From: Bacteroidales bacterium
Lineage (GTDB): Bacteria; Bacteroidota; Bacteroidia; Bacteroidales; JAADJA01
Direction: 5' to 3'
Assembly: GCA_016783885.1 (NCBI GenBank)
Contig: JADHVR010000016.1
Span: 1-54,526 of the forward strand
DNA length: 54,526 bases
The translations under genes were made by a program, and so were the position numbers. Position 1 is the stretch's first letter. Each line of letters starts with the position of its first letter. Below, one piece after another: positions 24,086 through 32,587 of this stretch. The notes beneath the pieces are model-generated. The model was not told the DNA's origin. It was given only the letters and a program-made list of their open reading frames with translations, and did not search any database.

Positions 24086-25508
24086 ATTTAAGAACCACCT
24101 TTAAATGTTTTAACAATTTTCGACTTTTGTCGAAGGAGGTTTCCATCATTTTCATTAATTCAGCGCTGCTGTGCTCAATGGTTTCTTCCTGCTTGTTGGG
24201 GTTCTTAATATCCAGGTCATAGTTGCGGTTCTTGATAGTTTTGATGTCCACCTTCCAGCATACTTCGTTCTCTTCCCGCTTATTCCACCAATTTTTAACG
24301 GGATCAAATTCCTTTAATTGAATTGGCTTGGTTTTACTGTATGCTTTTTGTCCTTCGGGCAGGCGGTGTTCGTAATACCAAACCTCTTTGGTGGGTTCGC
24401 CTTTGGTAAAAAATAATAAATTGGTAGCTACTGTGGCATAAGGCTGAAATACAGAACTCGGTAAACGGATAATAGTGTGCAGGTTGCACTCTTCCAGTAA
24501 TCGTTGTCTTACCCGTTGTTTTACGCCTTCACCTGTTAAAGAACCATCAGGCAATACAATTCCTGCACGTCCGCCATTTTTGAGCAGGTGTATCATCAAT
24601 ATCAAAAAGAGGTCGGCACTTTCTTTGGTTCGGTAGTTTTGCGGGAAGTTGTTTTCGTTGTTGTTGGCTACAATGCCCCCAAAAGGAGGATTAGCCAAAA
24701 TCAAATTCACCCGGTTTTTTTCAGTGTAATTGCTCAAAGGTTGATCGAGTGAATCCCGAAATGTAATTTTGGGCACTTCCATATCGTGTAAGATCAGGTT
24801 GGTGGTTGCTAAAAGATAAGGCAGGGGTTTGTATTCCCAACCGATTACGTTTTCGGCAATGCTCTGGCGGTCTTCCACGCTGTTGGCTTGCTTTTTCAAA
24901 TGCTCAATGGCAGCCGTTAAGTAACCTCCCGTTCCGCAAGCAGGATCGAGAATCTTCTCGCCCAATTGCGGATCAATCATTTGTGTGATAAATTCCGTAA
25001 TCGCTCTTGGCGTATAGAATTCGCCACTTTTACCCGCACTTTGCAGTTCTTTTAATATGATTTCGTAAAGCTCGCCAAAGGCATGGCGGTCTTTAGCAAT
25101 GTTAAAATCCAGTTCGTTGAGCTTGTTCAATACCTTGCGGATATTGATACCGCTTTTCATGTAATTGTTGTTGCCTTCAAACACCTCTCGAACAATTAAA
25201 GCTCTACCATTGGCGGAAGCAAGACTCAAATTACGCAGGGTTGGGAACAACTTTCTGTCAACAAACTCCAGCAATTCATCTCCTGTGATTCCTTCATCAT
25301 TACCTGCCCATGCTTCCCAATGAAGTTCAGCAGAAATGGGGCTTACGTAATTGTCATCCAGTAATTCCAGTTCTTTGTCTTTATCTGAAAATATTTTCAG
25401 AAAGAGCATCCAACCTAATTGCTCTATACGCTGGGCATCACCGTTCAGTCCGGTGTCCTGCCACATAATTTTTCTGATGCTGTCTAATATTCCTTTTAGG
25501 TTTGCCAT
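24084..25508 (-). CDS. hsdM: Type I restriction-modification methyltransferase subunit HsdM
   Basis: A 474-residue N6-adenine DNA methyltransferase. The N-terminal HsdM_N region (IRKIMWQDTGLNGDAQRIEQ) is followed by the AdoMet-binding motif DPACGTGG at 188-195 and the catalytic NPPF at 273-276, with GEFYTPRAIT before them. It modifies host DNA at the site chosen by HsdS and forms the trimer core of the restriction complex. The gene starts 8 bp after the DUF262 gene. Its last codons run into a MITE-like element that provides the stop codon. The protein may thus have lost or changed a few C-terminal residues, but all core motifs are intact. Confidence 0.95.
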   Translation of the reverse strand: MANLKGILDSIRKIMWQDTGLNGDAQRIEQLGWMLFLKIFSDKDKELELLDDNYVSPISAELHWEAWAGNDEGITGDELLEFVDRKLFPTLRNLSLASANGRALIVREVFEGNNNYMKSGINIRKVLNKLNELDFNIAKDRHAFGELYEIILKELQSAGKSGEFYTPRAITEFITQMIDPQLGEKILDPACGTGGYLTAAIEHLKKQANSVEDRQSIAENVIGWEYKPLPYLLATTNLILHDMEVPKITFRDSLDQPLSNYTEKNRVNLILANPPFGGIVANNNENNFPQNYRTKESADLFLILMIHLLKNGGRAGIVLPDGSLTGEGVKQRVRQRLLEECNLHTIIRLPSSVFQPYATVATNLLFFTKGEPTKEVWYYEHRLPEGQKAYSKTKPIQLKEFDPVKNWWNKREENEVCWKVDIKTIKNRNYDLDIKNPNKQEETIEHSSAELMKMMETSFDKSRKLLKHLKVVLK

Positions 25509-25516
25509 TTATTATC

Positions 25517-27676
25517 TTATATTTTTAAAATATTATCAAATCTTGATCTAACATATCTTGCAACTTCACTTAATGGTAATTCAGGTGAAGAATTCCCGCT
25601 TCTCAAATAAAACTTTTCTAACTTAATACCATATTTATTTGTAACAGAAGTATATAATGGCACTTTCCCGGATTTTATATCCACAACACAAATTTCAGTT
25701 TCTTCAATTACAGGGAATGAAATTTTTAAATTTTCAGATGCAAATTCAACACCATAAGCATTATTTACCAAATTCCTAAGATGTAATTCAAATCCATCTT
25801 TGTTGCCGTCTTTTAATGAATTATAATCATTTTCAAGTCCAATTATCTCCATTTCATCGTTAACACCCATGATCAATCTTCCGCCATGTCCATTACTAAA
25901 AGCTGCAATCGTTTTTAATATTACCTCTTCAAGTTTTTTATTTACAATGTTTTGCTTCAAATCAAACCTAAGTGTAGTCTTGAATTCAACGTGATGGTTT
26001 TCTCCTGCCATGATCATTTCATGCAAATCAACATCTACTTCTTCATGTTTTGTTTCTGTAATATTTACCAGAAATTCATTAAGTTCGCTTGCAAGAATTT
26101 CTCTTCTTTCTTCAAGAAACTCTTCAAAGTTTTCGAGTTTCCATAGATTTTCATCTTCGGGTATACTCTGAAGTTTTAAGCTTTCAGGAAAATGTTCTTT
26201 AACATTTTTTAGATAATCTTCTGCAAGTTGATCTGACTTTGTTCTGTTAGCAACACTTGTCAATACAGCTCTATTTGTTATTTCCTGTGCAAGTGAATAT
26301 TTAATTCTATTATTAATATCATATCCATTTTCTTTTAAAACTCCATAAGGGAAAATATGGTCATACTCTAATTCATATTTCTTTCCCATATTTTTGCGAA
26401 TGGATATTCCTGTACTCAAACAAATTGCACCTTTGCTCTTGAAATACCATTTCATAAGACCCCAAAGAGGATGGCTTACACCTATACCCACAAATTCATC
26501 CTTCGTTATTTCAAGTTTACGTTCCGACTCTATTACTGTAATCAATTTATCAAATGGATTGTCCTCATTCGCCACAATTTTGATATCCTTATCAAGTTTC
26601 TGCGGTAACTGGCTTATATATCTTTGTCTTATCTGGGAGTAATAAAACCACTTAATTGCTTTCTTAATCTCAATTGAAGACATTTTTTTCTTACCTTTAT
26701 TGTATGCATAAACAATAATTGGAACTAATGCATAAACAGAGTTTATTTCCTTAGTATGATCAATAAAAGCCTGTGTTTTCATTATATTAAAGACATAATC
26801 AAGCTTATCACTTTCCAGATTATGCCACACTTCCTTTATTTCTGGTAAATTGTAGGGAGAATGCAATTTCTCCATCTTTGATCCTATATTGTGCATTACA
26901 CCAAGTAGAACATATATCATAAAATCAAGGTTAAAAACCCATCCTTCTTTTCCCAGTTCACTTATTTTCTTTTTCAGCAACTCTCTTGCTTCAGGCCAGT
27001 AACCTGATATCTGAGCCAGAGCAAGTTCGGCATCAGTAAGATTTACGCCACTTGAGTTAACTATATAAAAAATATCTATTGCTTCCTTTATTGTAGCATG
27101 AATAGGTACGGTTTGTTCTACAAATATTCTATCAGGAATTCTTTCAATTCTTTGTATGTTATCTTCGATTAAATCCTCCCTTTCTCTCGGAAGTCTTTCT
27201 CCGTTATTTTTATCTTCTAATTTTCTTATTACATCTTTAGCTCGGATTTGTCTTTGGAATATAGCTGAAACTTTTATCCAGAGTGGATTATTTTGCATAG
27301 CATTCTTTTTATAATACTCCAACTCTAAATTTTCAACATTCACATATAAGGGCATTACATCATACTTAATCTCTTCAGACTTGTAAAAGGGTGGGATTTT
27401 CCCTTTAATAAGCATATACAGTGAAGCAATTCTTTGCTGCCCATCTAATATTAGCTTTACTGCCCCCTGATTATCTTTATATTGATGTTCCCCTTTTAAT
27501 TCAGGTGGATTTGTAGTTTCCCACGTAAGCATTGTTCCTGTTGGATAATTATTTATCAATGAGTAAATTAAATTTTTAACATCATTCCTTTTCCAAACAT
27601 ATTCTCTTTGAAAAGCTGGTACAAAAAGGTGTTTTGCATCAATTTTGTCTAATACTTGTCTAATTTCTAAACTCAT
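25517..27676 (-). CDS. GmrSD-like DUF262/HNH nuclease fused to a C-terminal AlbA_2 domain
   Basis: A 719-residue protein with three parts. The N-terminal DUF262 domain has FQREYVW (22-28) and DGQQR (78-82), the nucleotide-handling motifs of GmrS-type and related anti-phage proteins. The middle ends in an HNH/DUF1524-like nuclease motif (YDHIFPYG at 438-445, with NRAVLTSVANRTKS at 468-481 giving the downstream Asn residues). Residues about 555-715 are an AlbA_2 domain (VEFKTTLRF, GGRLIMGVND, FYLRSGNSS). GmrSD proteins cut modified phage DNA as type IV restriction enzymes. The gene lies 2 bp after hsdR and 8 bp before hsdM, so it is a true member of the operon. The fusion to AlbA_2 is unusual as far as I know. 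Its target is unknown. Confidence 0.88.
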   Translation of the reverse strand: MSLEIRQVLDKIDAKHLFVPAFQREYVWKRNDVKNLIYSLINNYPTGTMLTWETTNPPELKGEHQYKDNQGAVKLILDGQQRIASLYMLIKGKIPPFYKSEEIKYDVMPLYVNVENLELEYYKKNAMQNNPLWIKVSAIFQRQIRAKDVIRKLEDKNNGERLPREREDLIEDNIQRIERIPDRIFVEQTVPIHATIKEAIDIFYIVNSSGVNLTDAELALAQISGYWPEARELLKKKISELGKEGWVFNLDFMIYVLLGVMHNIGSKMEKLHSPYNLPEIKEVWHNLESDKLDYVFNIMKTQAFIDHTKEINSVYALVPIIVYAYNKGKKKMSSIEIKKAIKWFYYSQIRQRYISQLPQKLDKDIKIVANEDNPFDKLITVIESERKLEITKDEFVGIGVSHPLWGLMKWYFKSKGAICLSTGISIRKNMGKKYELEYDHIFPYGVLKENGYDINNRIKYSLAQEITNRAVLTSVANRTKSDQLAEDYLKNVKEHFPESLKLQSIPEDENLWKLENFEEFLEERREILASELNEFLVNITETKHEEVDVDLHEMIMAGENHHVEFKTTLRFDLKQNIVNKKLEEVILKTIAAFSNGHGGRLIMGVNDEMEIIGLENDYNSLKDGNKDGFELHLRNLVNNAYGVEFASENLKISFPVIEETEICVVDIKSGKVPLYTSVTNKYGIKLEKFYLRSGNSSPELPLSEVARYVRSRFDNILKI

Positions 27677-27678
27677 AA

Positions 27679-30075
27679 TTATGCTCCTATTTTATATAGT
27701 TCTTCTTCTAATTCTTTTACAGCTTCTATGTATTTGGCTTTACTTCCAAATTCATTTATGATTTCAAGTGGAGAACCGTAATTAGTAAGTGGTTTCACTT
27801 TAAGGATATCCATGCTTTCCAAATTGGTTATACCTTCATCTGCATACTTATCCAACAAAGCTTCTAACACTTTTCTTGTCTGTTCACCATATTTTGTAAA
27901 GTAGTCTCGTTTCTTTACGTTGTTTGCGCGTTCTTTTCGTGTAAGTGGTGGCTGGTCAAAAGCCACATGAGAAATCAGGTCGAAAAGGTCCACTTCCCGG
28001 TTTACTGCATTATGCAAAGCATCAACTAAAACTCCTTGTTCTTTAAGCTCTTTTATTATAGCTTCCTTTCTATCTGTATTATTCCATTTATTTAGAAAAT
28101 CATCTAATGAAGCATATTGACCTTTTATAATTTTTCTGGTATGATCCTTTAAACTCGTTGTTATTGGCTTTCCATGTTGATCAAAATACAACTCCCTGCT
28201 TATTAATACAGAAACATCAACTCCATTGACATAAACTTTTTGTCTTGGCTCATTTACTCCGGAAGTAACTTCCTGTTCAGGATACCTGATTTCCGGTTTT
28301 TCAATTTCTATTTCCTTTCCTGATTCCTCATCAATTATTGGTGAATCGTCTTTTTCTTCCTCATTAACAATACCTGATAAATCGGTTTCCTCTGATACAG
28401 GCTTAACCCTGATTGGATCGCCGTCAAAATCTTTATCTGCAAAAAGGTCTGTGGCATTTCTAAAATCCAGAATTGTAAAAAACAGCTTTCCGAAATCTTC
28501 ATTGATACGTGTACCCCGTCCTATTATTTGCTTGAATTTTGTCATTGAATTAATGTTTGCATCAAGTACAATTACTCTGCATGTCTGGGCATCAATTCCG
28601 GTAGTCATCAATTCAGATGTTGTCGCAATAACAGGATGCCTTTCTTCCGGATTAATGAAATTGTCAAGTTCCCGTTTCCCTTCTTCATTATCTCCGGTAA
28701 TCTGCATAATATATTTGTGATTTTTAGCTACAATATCAGGATTCAGATTCGATAAAGCCAATCTCATTCGCTCGGCATGATTAATATCTACACAAAAAAC
28801 AATTGTTTTAGCATACCTGTCATATCCTTTAAGAAATTCCGTGAGCTTTTTTGATACGGTTTCGGTTCTTTCATCAATAACAAGATTTCTGTCATAATCC
28901 TTACGATTATAAATTCTATCTTCAACTAACAGTCCTTCTTTATCTAATTTCCCCTGCTCCGGTCTCCAGCCTTCTGCATCCACATTTAAGCTAACACGAA
29001 TAACACGATATGGAGCCAAAAAGCCATCATCCACACCTTGTTTTAATGAATATGTATAAACCGGATCACCAAAATATTCAATGTTGCTTGTTTCTTTTGT
29101 CTCCTTTGGAGTAGCAGTTAAACCAATATGTGTGGCTTTATTAAAATAGGTAAGTATTTCATGCCAGGCACTATCTTCTTTGGCACTTCCTCTGTGGCAC
29201 TCATCAATAACAACCAAATCGAAGAAATTTGGAGAAAATTGTTTATAAGCATTCGCATGTTCATCTGCTCCGGATAATCCCTGATATAAAGCAAGGTAGA
29301 TTTCATAACTCTTGTCAATCATCCTGTGTTTTACAATAGTCATTTTATCCTTGAAATGTTTAAAATCACCACGGCGGGTTTGGTCAATCAATGCATTTCG
29401 GTCGGCTAAAAAAAGAATACGTTTTTTTGTTCCACTTTTCCACAATCGGTGTATAATTTGGAAAGCCGTGTATGTCTTACCTGTTCCGGTTGCCATTACC
29501 AAAATAATCCGCTTTTGTCCTTTTGCAATTGCTTCAACTGTTCTGTTTATAGCAATTTGCTGATAATATCTTGGTTTTCTCCCGCTACCGTCAAAGTAAT
29601 AATCCTGAGAAACAATCTTTTCTTCCTCTTGCGTTTGAATTCCCTTATAAATTTTATACTTTTCCCAAAGTTGCTCAGGTGTTGGGAAACTCTCATTGTC
29701 AAGTTCTAATTCAATGTTCTTACCTGTTGATGATCGATCATGGAATAAAAACCCATCTCCATTACTACTAAATACACAGGGAATATCCAATATCTTGGCA
29801 TAGTCCAACGCTTGCTGAATTCCTGCCCTAATTGAGTGCTTGTTGTCTTTTGCTTCAACAATGGCAATAGGAATATTGGGTTTGTAATATAAAATATAAT
29901 CAGCTCTTTTTCTAGCTCCACGTGCAGTAAGTTTTCCCCGAACATATATTTTACCATCAGTAAAAGTTACTTCTTCAAGCAATTGGATTTGTTTATCCCA
30001 ACCTGCTTTCTCAATCGCAGGTGTAATATACTTGGTGCAAATATCACGTTCAGATAAACTTTTTTTATCTATCAT
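27679..30075 (-). CDS. hsdR: Type I restriction endonuclease subunit HsdR (EcoEI-like)
   Basis: A 798-residue restriction and DNA-translocation subunit. The N-terminal nuclease domain shows the PD-(D/E)xK pattern (Asp59 in RADYILY, Glu74 and Lys76 in VEAKDNK). The SF2 helicase motor follows: Walker A MATGTGKT at 194-201, DECH at 291-294, TATPK, and the motif VI stretch QIIGRGTRINED. The C-terminus resembles the EcoEI R C-terminal domain, placing it closest to type IB/ID-style systems. It is the first gene of the operon, with a candidate promoter 23 bp upstream. All key motifs are intact, so restriction activity is likely. Confidence 0.95.
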   Translation of the reverse strand: MIDKKSLSERDICTKYITPAIEKAGWDKQIQLLEEVTFTDGKIYVRGKLTARGARKRADYILYYKPNIPIAIVEAKDNKHSIRAGIQQALDYAKILDIPCVFSSNGDGFLFHDRSSTGKNIELELDNESFPTPEQLWEKYKIYKGIQTQEEEKIVSQDYYFDGSGRKPRYYQQIAINRTVEAIAKGQKRIILVMATGTGKTYTAFQIIHRLWKSGTKKRILFLADRNALIDQTRRGDFKHFKDKMTIVKHRMIDKSYEIYLALYQGLSGADEHANAYKQFSPNFFDLVVIDECHRGSAKEDSAWHEILTYFNKATHIGLTATPKETKETSNIEYFGDPVYTYSLKQGVDDGFLAPYRVIRVSLNVDAEGWRPEQGKLDKEGLLVEDRIYNRKDYDRNLVIDERTETVSKKLTEFLKGYDRYAKTIVFCVDINHAERMRLALSNLNPDIVAKNHKYIMQITGDNEEGKRELDNFINPEERHPVIATTSELMTTGIDAQTCRVIVLDANINSMTKFKQIIGRGTRINEDFGKLFFTILDFRNATDLFADKDFDGDPIRVKPVSEETDLSGIVNEEEKDDSPIIDEESGKEIEIEKPEIRYPEQEVTSGVNEPRQKVYVNGVDVSVLISRELYFDQHGKPITTSLKDHTRKIIKGQYASLDDFLNKWNNTDRKEAIIKELKEQGVLVDALHNAVNREVDLFDLISHVAFDQPPLTRKERANNVKKRDYFTKYGEQTRKVLEALLDKYADEGITNLESMDILKVKPLTNYGSPLEIINEFGSKAKYIEAVKELEEELYKIGA

Positions 30076-30097
30076 TTAACCATAATTATTAATTTCT

Positions 30098-30105
30098 CAA
30101 AAATA
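30098..30105 (-). promoter_or_regulatory. Candidate -7 promoter box for hsdR operon
   Basis: On the minus strand TATTTTTG matches TAnnTTTG and lies 22 bp before the hsdR ATG at 30075. TTCGG sits at about the right distance upstream as a weak -33 element. Confidence 0.35.
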
Positions 30106-30527
30106 CATAATCATTTTCCGAATCTGATTGTATTTCTGTATCTTTTTAAAGCATTGACCCTTCCTTGTTATATCAGGGACAAATGTACAAATTACCAATT
30201 ATATCTTCCTTTTAAAAGAAACGCGCTGCCCCTCTCTATCAATTCAACTTCATCCTTCAATTATTCTTTCTATTGCCTATGCACTTCCAGTCAAAAAATA
30301 TCGAAAGTATTTGGTAGTTGGCCAAGTAATGCCATAGCAAAAGTTTATTTTATCTCAGAACAACTTAAAGTGTTCCTGCTTCAATTCTTCCGTGCTAAAT
30401 TACATATATTTTCTTTCGATATGATGCCTTCCTTCATTTTATTATTACAAAATATCAGCAGTGCTATTACAAAGGTTCCCCGTGAGTGTTGGAACAAACT
30501 GATTCAATTGATTTAACCATTCCGCCG
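30106..30527. other. Intergenic region between hsdR and the Fib_succ_major gene
   Basis: About 420 bp, AT-rich, with no convincing gene. A plus-strand open frame of 120 codons covers much of it but has biased, low-complexity composition (Ser, Phe, Tyr-rich), so it was not accepted. It may contain decayed sequence at the border of the defence block. Confidence 0.4.
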
Positions 30528-32360
30528 CTATTCGTCTTTAATGCAACGGACACTGTATCCGCGGCTTTTAAGGCTGAAATAACGACCAACAGTGGGAAGA
30601 CCGTAATTAAGTTTGATGAGCCATGCATAACCCGGATAGTCCTCGGTAGTGGACCAAAAGTAGGCGAACAGGTACAGGTCATCGAAATGATAAATGCCCA
30701 TGCAGCCGCCCGGCAGTGCGTTAAAACCGGAGGCATTTGTTCCGTTACCGCCACTGCTCCATCCCCAGGTGGACTTCATTTTTATTCCTGCATCGGTTCC
30801 ATTGTATCCTGTGGCATTACAATCCACAGTGGAATCGATGTACTGTGTCAGGATGCACCACTCAGCGTCGCTGGGCAAATGCCAGCCAACAGGACAAATG
30901 CCCTGAACCCCGCTCGGAACAGAATTGCTGCCGGGAGCGCCGTTCATGATAGTTTCCCAATTGTAAAGTCTTCCATAAGTTTCACAATAGGAAGTGTTGT
31001 AATAGTAACACCAGCTGGTTCCGGTTGCGTAGTTCAGGTTTTCCTCCATCCAGCACTGGTCGCCAATTTGTACGGTGGTATAAAGCTGCCCATCCCGGGC
31101 ATCGAACAACGAATCCCCGCAAACAAAGGGAATTCCTGTCGTATCCGGCACCCAGCTCCCTTTTCCTGCATTTATTTTCCAAAACCCCTCAATATCATTT
31201 TCATTTACTTCACCATCCATATTAAAATCGCCTGAAAAATAGCCGCTATTATTTGTTTGTGGTAACCAGATATCGTTCTTATCCCTGTTGTTGATCTGTC
31301 CGTCTGCATTGCCATCGCCGGAAAGAACGCCCCATTTCCCCGGTGATAATTCTTTCATTGCAAATTGTCCTTCAACTGCCATTTCGCTCCCGGATGTAAA
31401 ATCGTAAGTGCATATCCCGTTATCGGGCGAAAGGATGCCTGAAGACATTACCGACATGTGATTGCGATGATGGATACGGACATACAGGCTGTCAGTATCC
31501 GATAATTGAATTGACAACATACTGTTTCCATCCAACCCGGTAATGGTTCCATTGCGCAGAATAAATGCCGGTTTTCGTGCTTCAACGGACCAGGGCGCCT
31601 GCTGCGGGTATGGATTGGGTTTGATCAGTTCAACGAGTACCCAATCCGTCACATTGCTGTTTGGTATGTTGGGAACTGTTTCTGTACCGGGATAATTCCA
31701 GGGTGGTACGGAATAAGGCTGACTTAACGGTAAATATCCGGAGACATTGAGATGATTGGTCATCTGGTCATTTACATACGGACCTTCGAGGAGGAGGGTG
31801 ACATCCAGCTCAACAGGCAGGAATAACGAGATATCATCCACATACCAGTAATCAAGGTTAAACAGGTCTCCCTTCACATAGCAGCAGATTTGAAAATCGG
31901 GCTGACCTACATCACCATTCGAAATTTCGAGCTCGATTTTTTCAGGCCCTACATTAGCAGTTGGCAAAATTTCCCAGACACTGGTCCAGTCTCCGGTACT
32001 TGAACGGGTTGCAACACCAACTACCGGACCGTCACCTTGATAGTCGTCGTACATGTGATTAAAATGAAAGAAAACAGTGTTTAAACCTGTCAGGTCAATT
32101 TGTGGTGAAATAAGCCTCGATGTATCGATTTGCTGTATCCATTGAAACCTTGCTTCCGGGTAATTGCCCCCGGCATTATTAGAACTACTGATGGTCCATT
32201 GACTTGCTACATTGTCGATTGTCCAACCGTATGGTGGCATCTGGCTCAAGCTAAAGTCTTCATATATATAAGTTTGTCCGAAAGACATCATTATTAGACT
32301 GATCAAATAAATCAGCAGGGTTGAGATTTTAGCGCTATGAACAAGTGATTTCCTCATCAT
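30528..32360 (-). CDS. Secreted protein with dockerin-like repeats and Fib_succ_major domain
   Basis: The ATG at 32360 is chosen over an upstream TTG at 32381; it gives 610 residues with a signal peptide (KISTLLIYLISLIMMSFGQ). Residues about 20-190 look like a jelly-roll/adhesin module (MPPYGWTIDNVASQW ... WYVDDISLF). About 340-395 carries two calcium-loop, dockerin-like motifs (DGNADGQINNRDKND and DFNMDGEVNENDIEG). The C-terminal 180 residues are a Fibrobacter succinogenes major paralogous domain (VQIGDQCWMEENLNY, GICPVGWHLPSDAEW, GYSVRCIKDE). It lacks a T9SS sorting domain, unlike most secreted neighbours. The protein is probably a surface or extracellular binding protein; ligand unknown. 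Confidence 0.85.
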   Translation of the reverse strand: MMRKSLVHSAKISTLLIYLISLIMMSFGQTYIYEDFSLSQMPPYGWTIDNVASQWTISSSNNAGGNYPEARFQWIQQIDTSRLISPQIDLTGLNTVFFHFNHMYDDYQGDGPVVGVATRSSTGDWTSVWEILPTANVGPEKIELEISNGDVGQPDFQICCYVKGDLFNLDYWYVDDISLFLPVELDVTLLLEGPYVNDQMTNHLNVSGYLPLSQPYSVPPWNYPGTETVPNIPNSNVTDWVLVELIKPNPYPQQAPWSVEARKPAFILRNGTITGLDGNSMLSIQLSDTDSLYVRIHHRNHMSVMSSGILSPDNGICTYDFTSGSEMAVEGQFAMKELSPGKWGVLSGDGNADGQINNRDKNDIWLPQTNNSGYFSGDFNMDGEVNENDIEGFWKINAGKGSWVPDTTGIPFVCGDSLFDARDGQLYTTVQIGDQCWMEENLNYATGTSWCYYYNTSYCETYGRLYNWETIMNGAPGSNSVPSGVQGICPVGWHLPSDAEWCILTQYIDSTVDCNATGYNGTDAGIKMKSTWGWSSGGNGTNASGFNALPGGCMGIYHFDDLYLFAYFWSTTEDYPGYAWLIKLNYGLPTVGRYFSLKSRGYSVRCIKDE

Positions 32361-32587
32361 CGCGTGCAGCCGGTTTAGCAATCACAAAAATAATATTTTT
32401 ATAAAGATCAATTTAATTAATCATATCTGATTGATCCGGGAGGATCAGGGTAATAAAATATTCCATCACAACTGTAATGTAACAAGCCAGCCTGAGGGCG
32501 AAGCAGGCATCCTCGGTTAAAGTTTATCCCTGTTTCGTAAAGTATTCAACTGTTTCAGTAAGATTTTTCCGGGCATCCCCTGCAATT

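Noticed and set aside
17681-30075. The defence block as a BREX or DISARM system
   Set aside because: No PglZ, BrxL, BrxC or DISARM helicase was found; HsdR, HsdM and HsdS motifs define a type I restriction system instead.
30486-31235. A 249-codon plus-strand ORF opposite the Fib_succ_major gene
   Set aside because: It is the antisense of a well-supported domain-containing gene and has no recognisable domain; its Pro/Ser/Cys-rich composition is that of a shadow frame.
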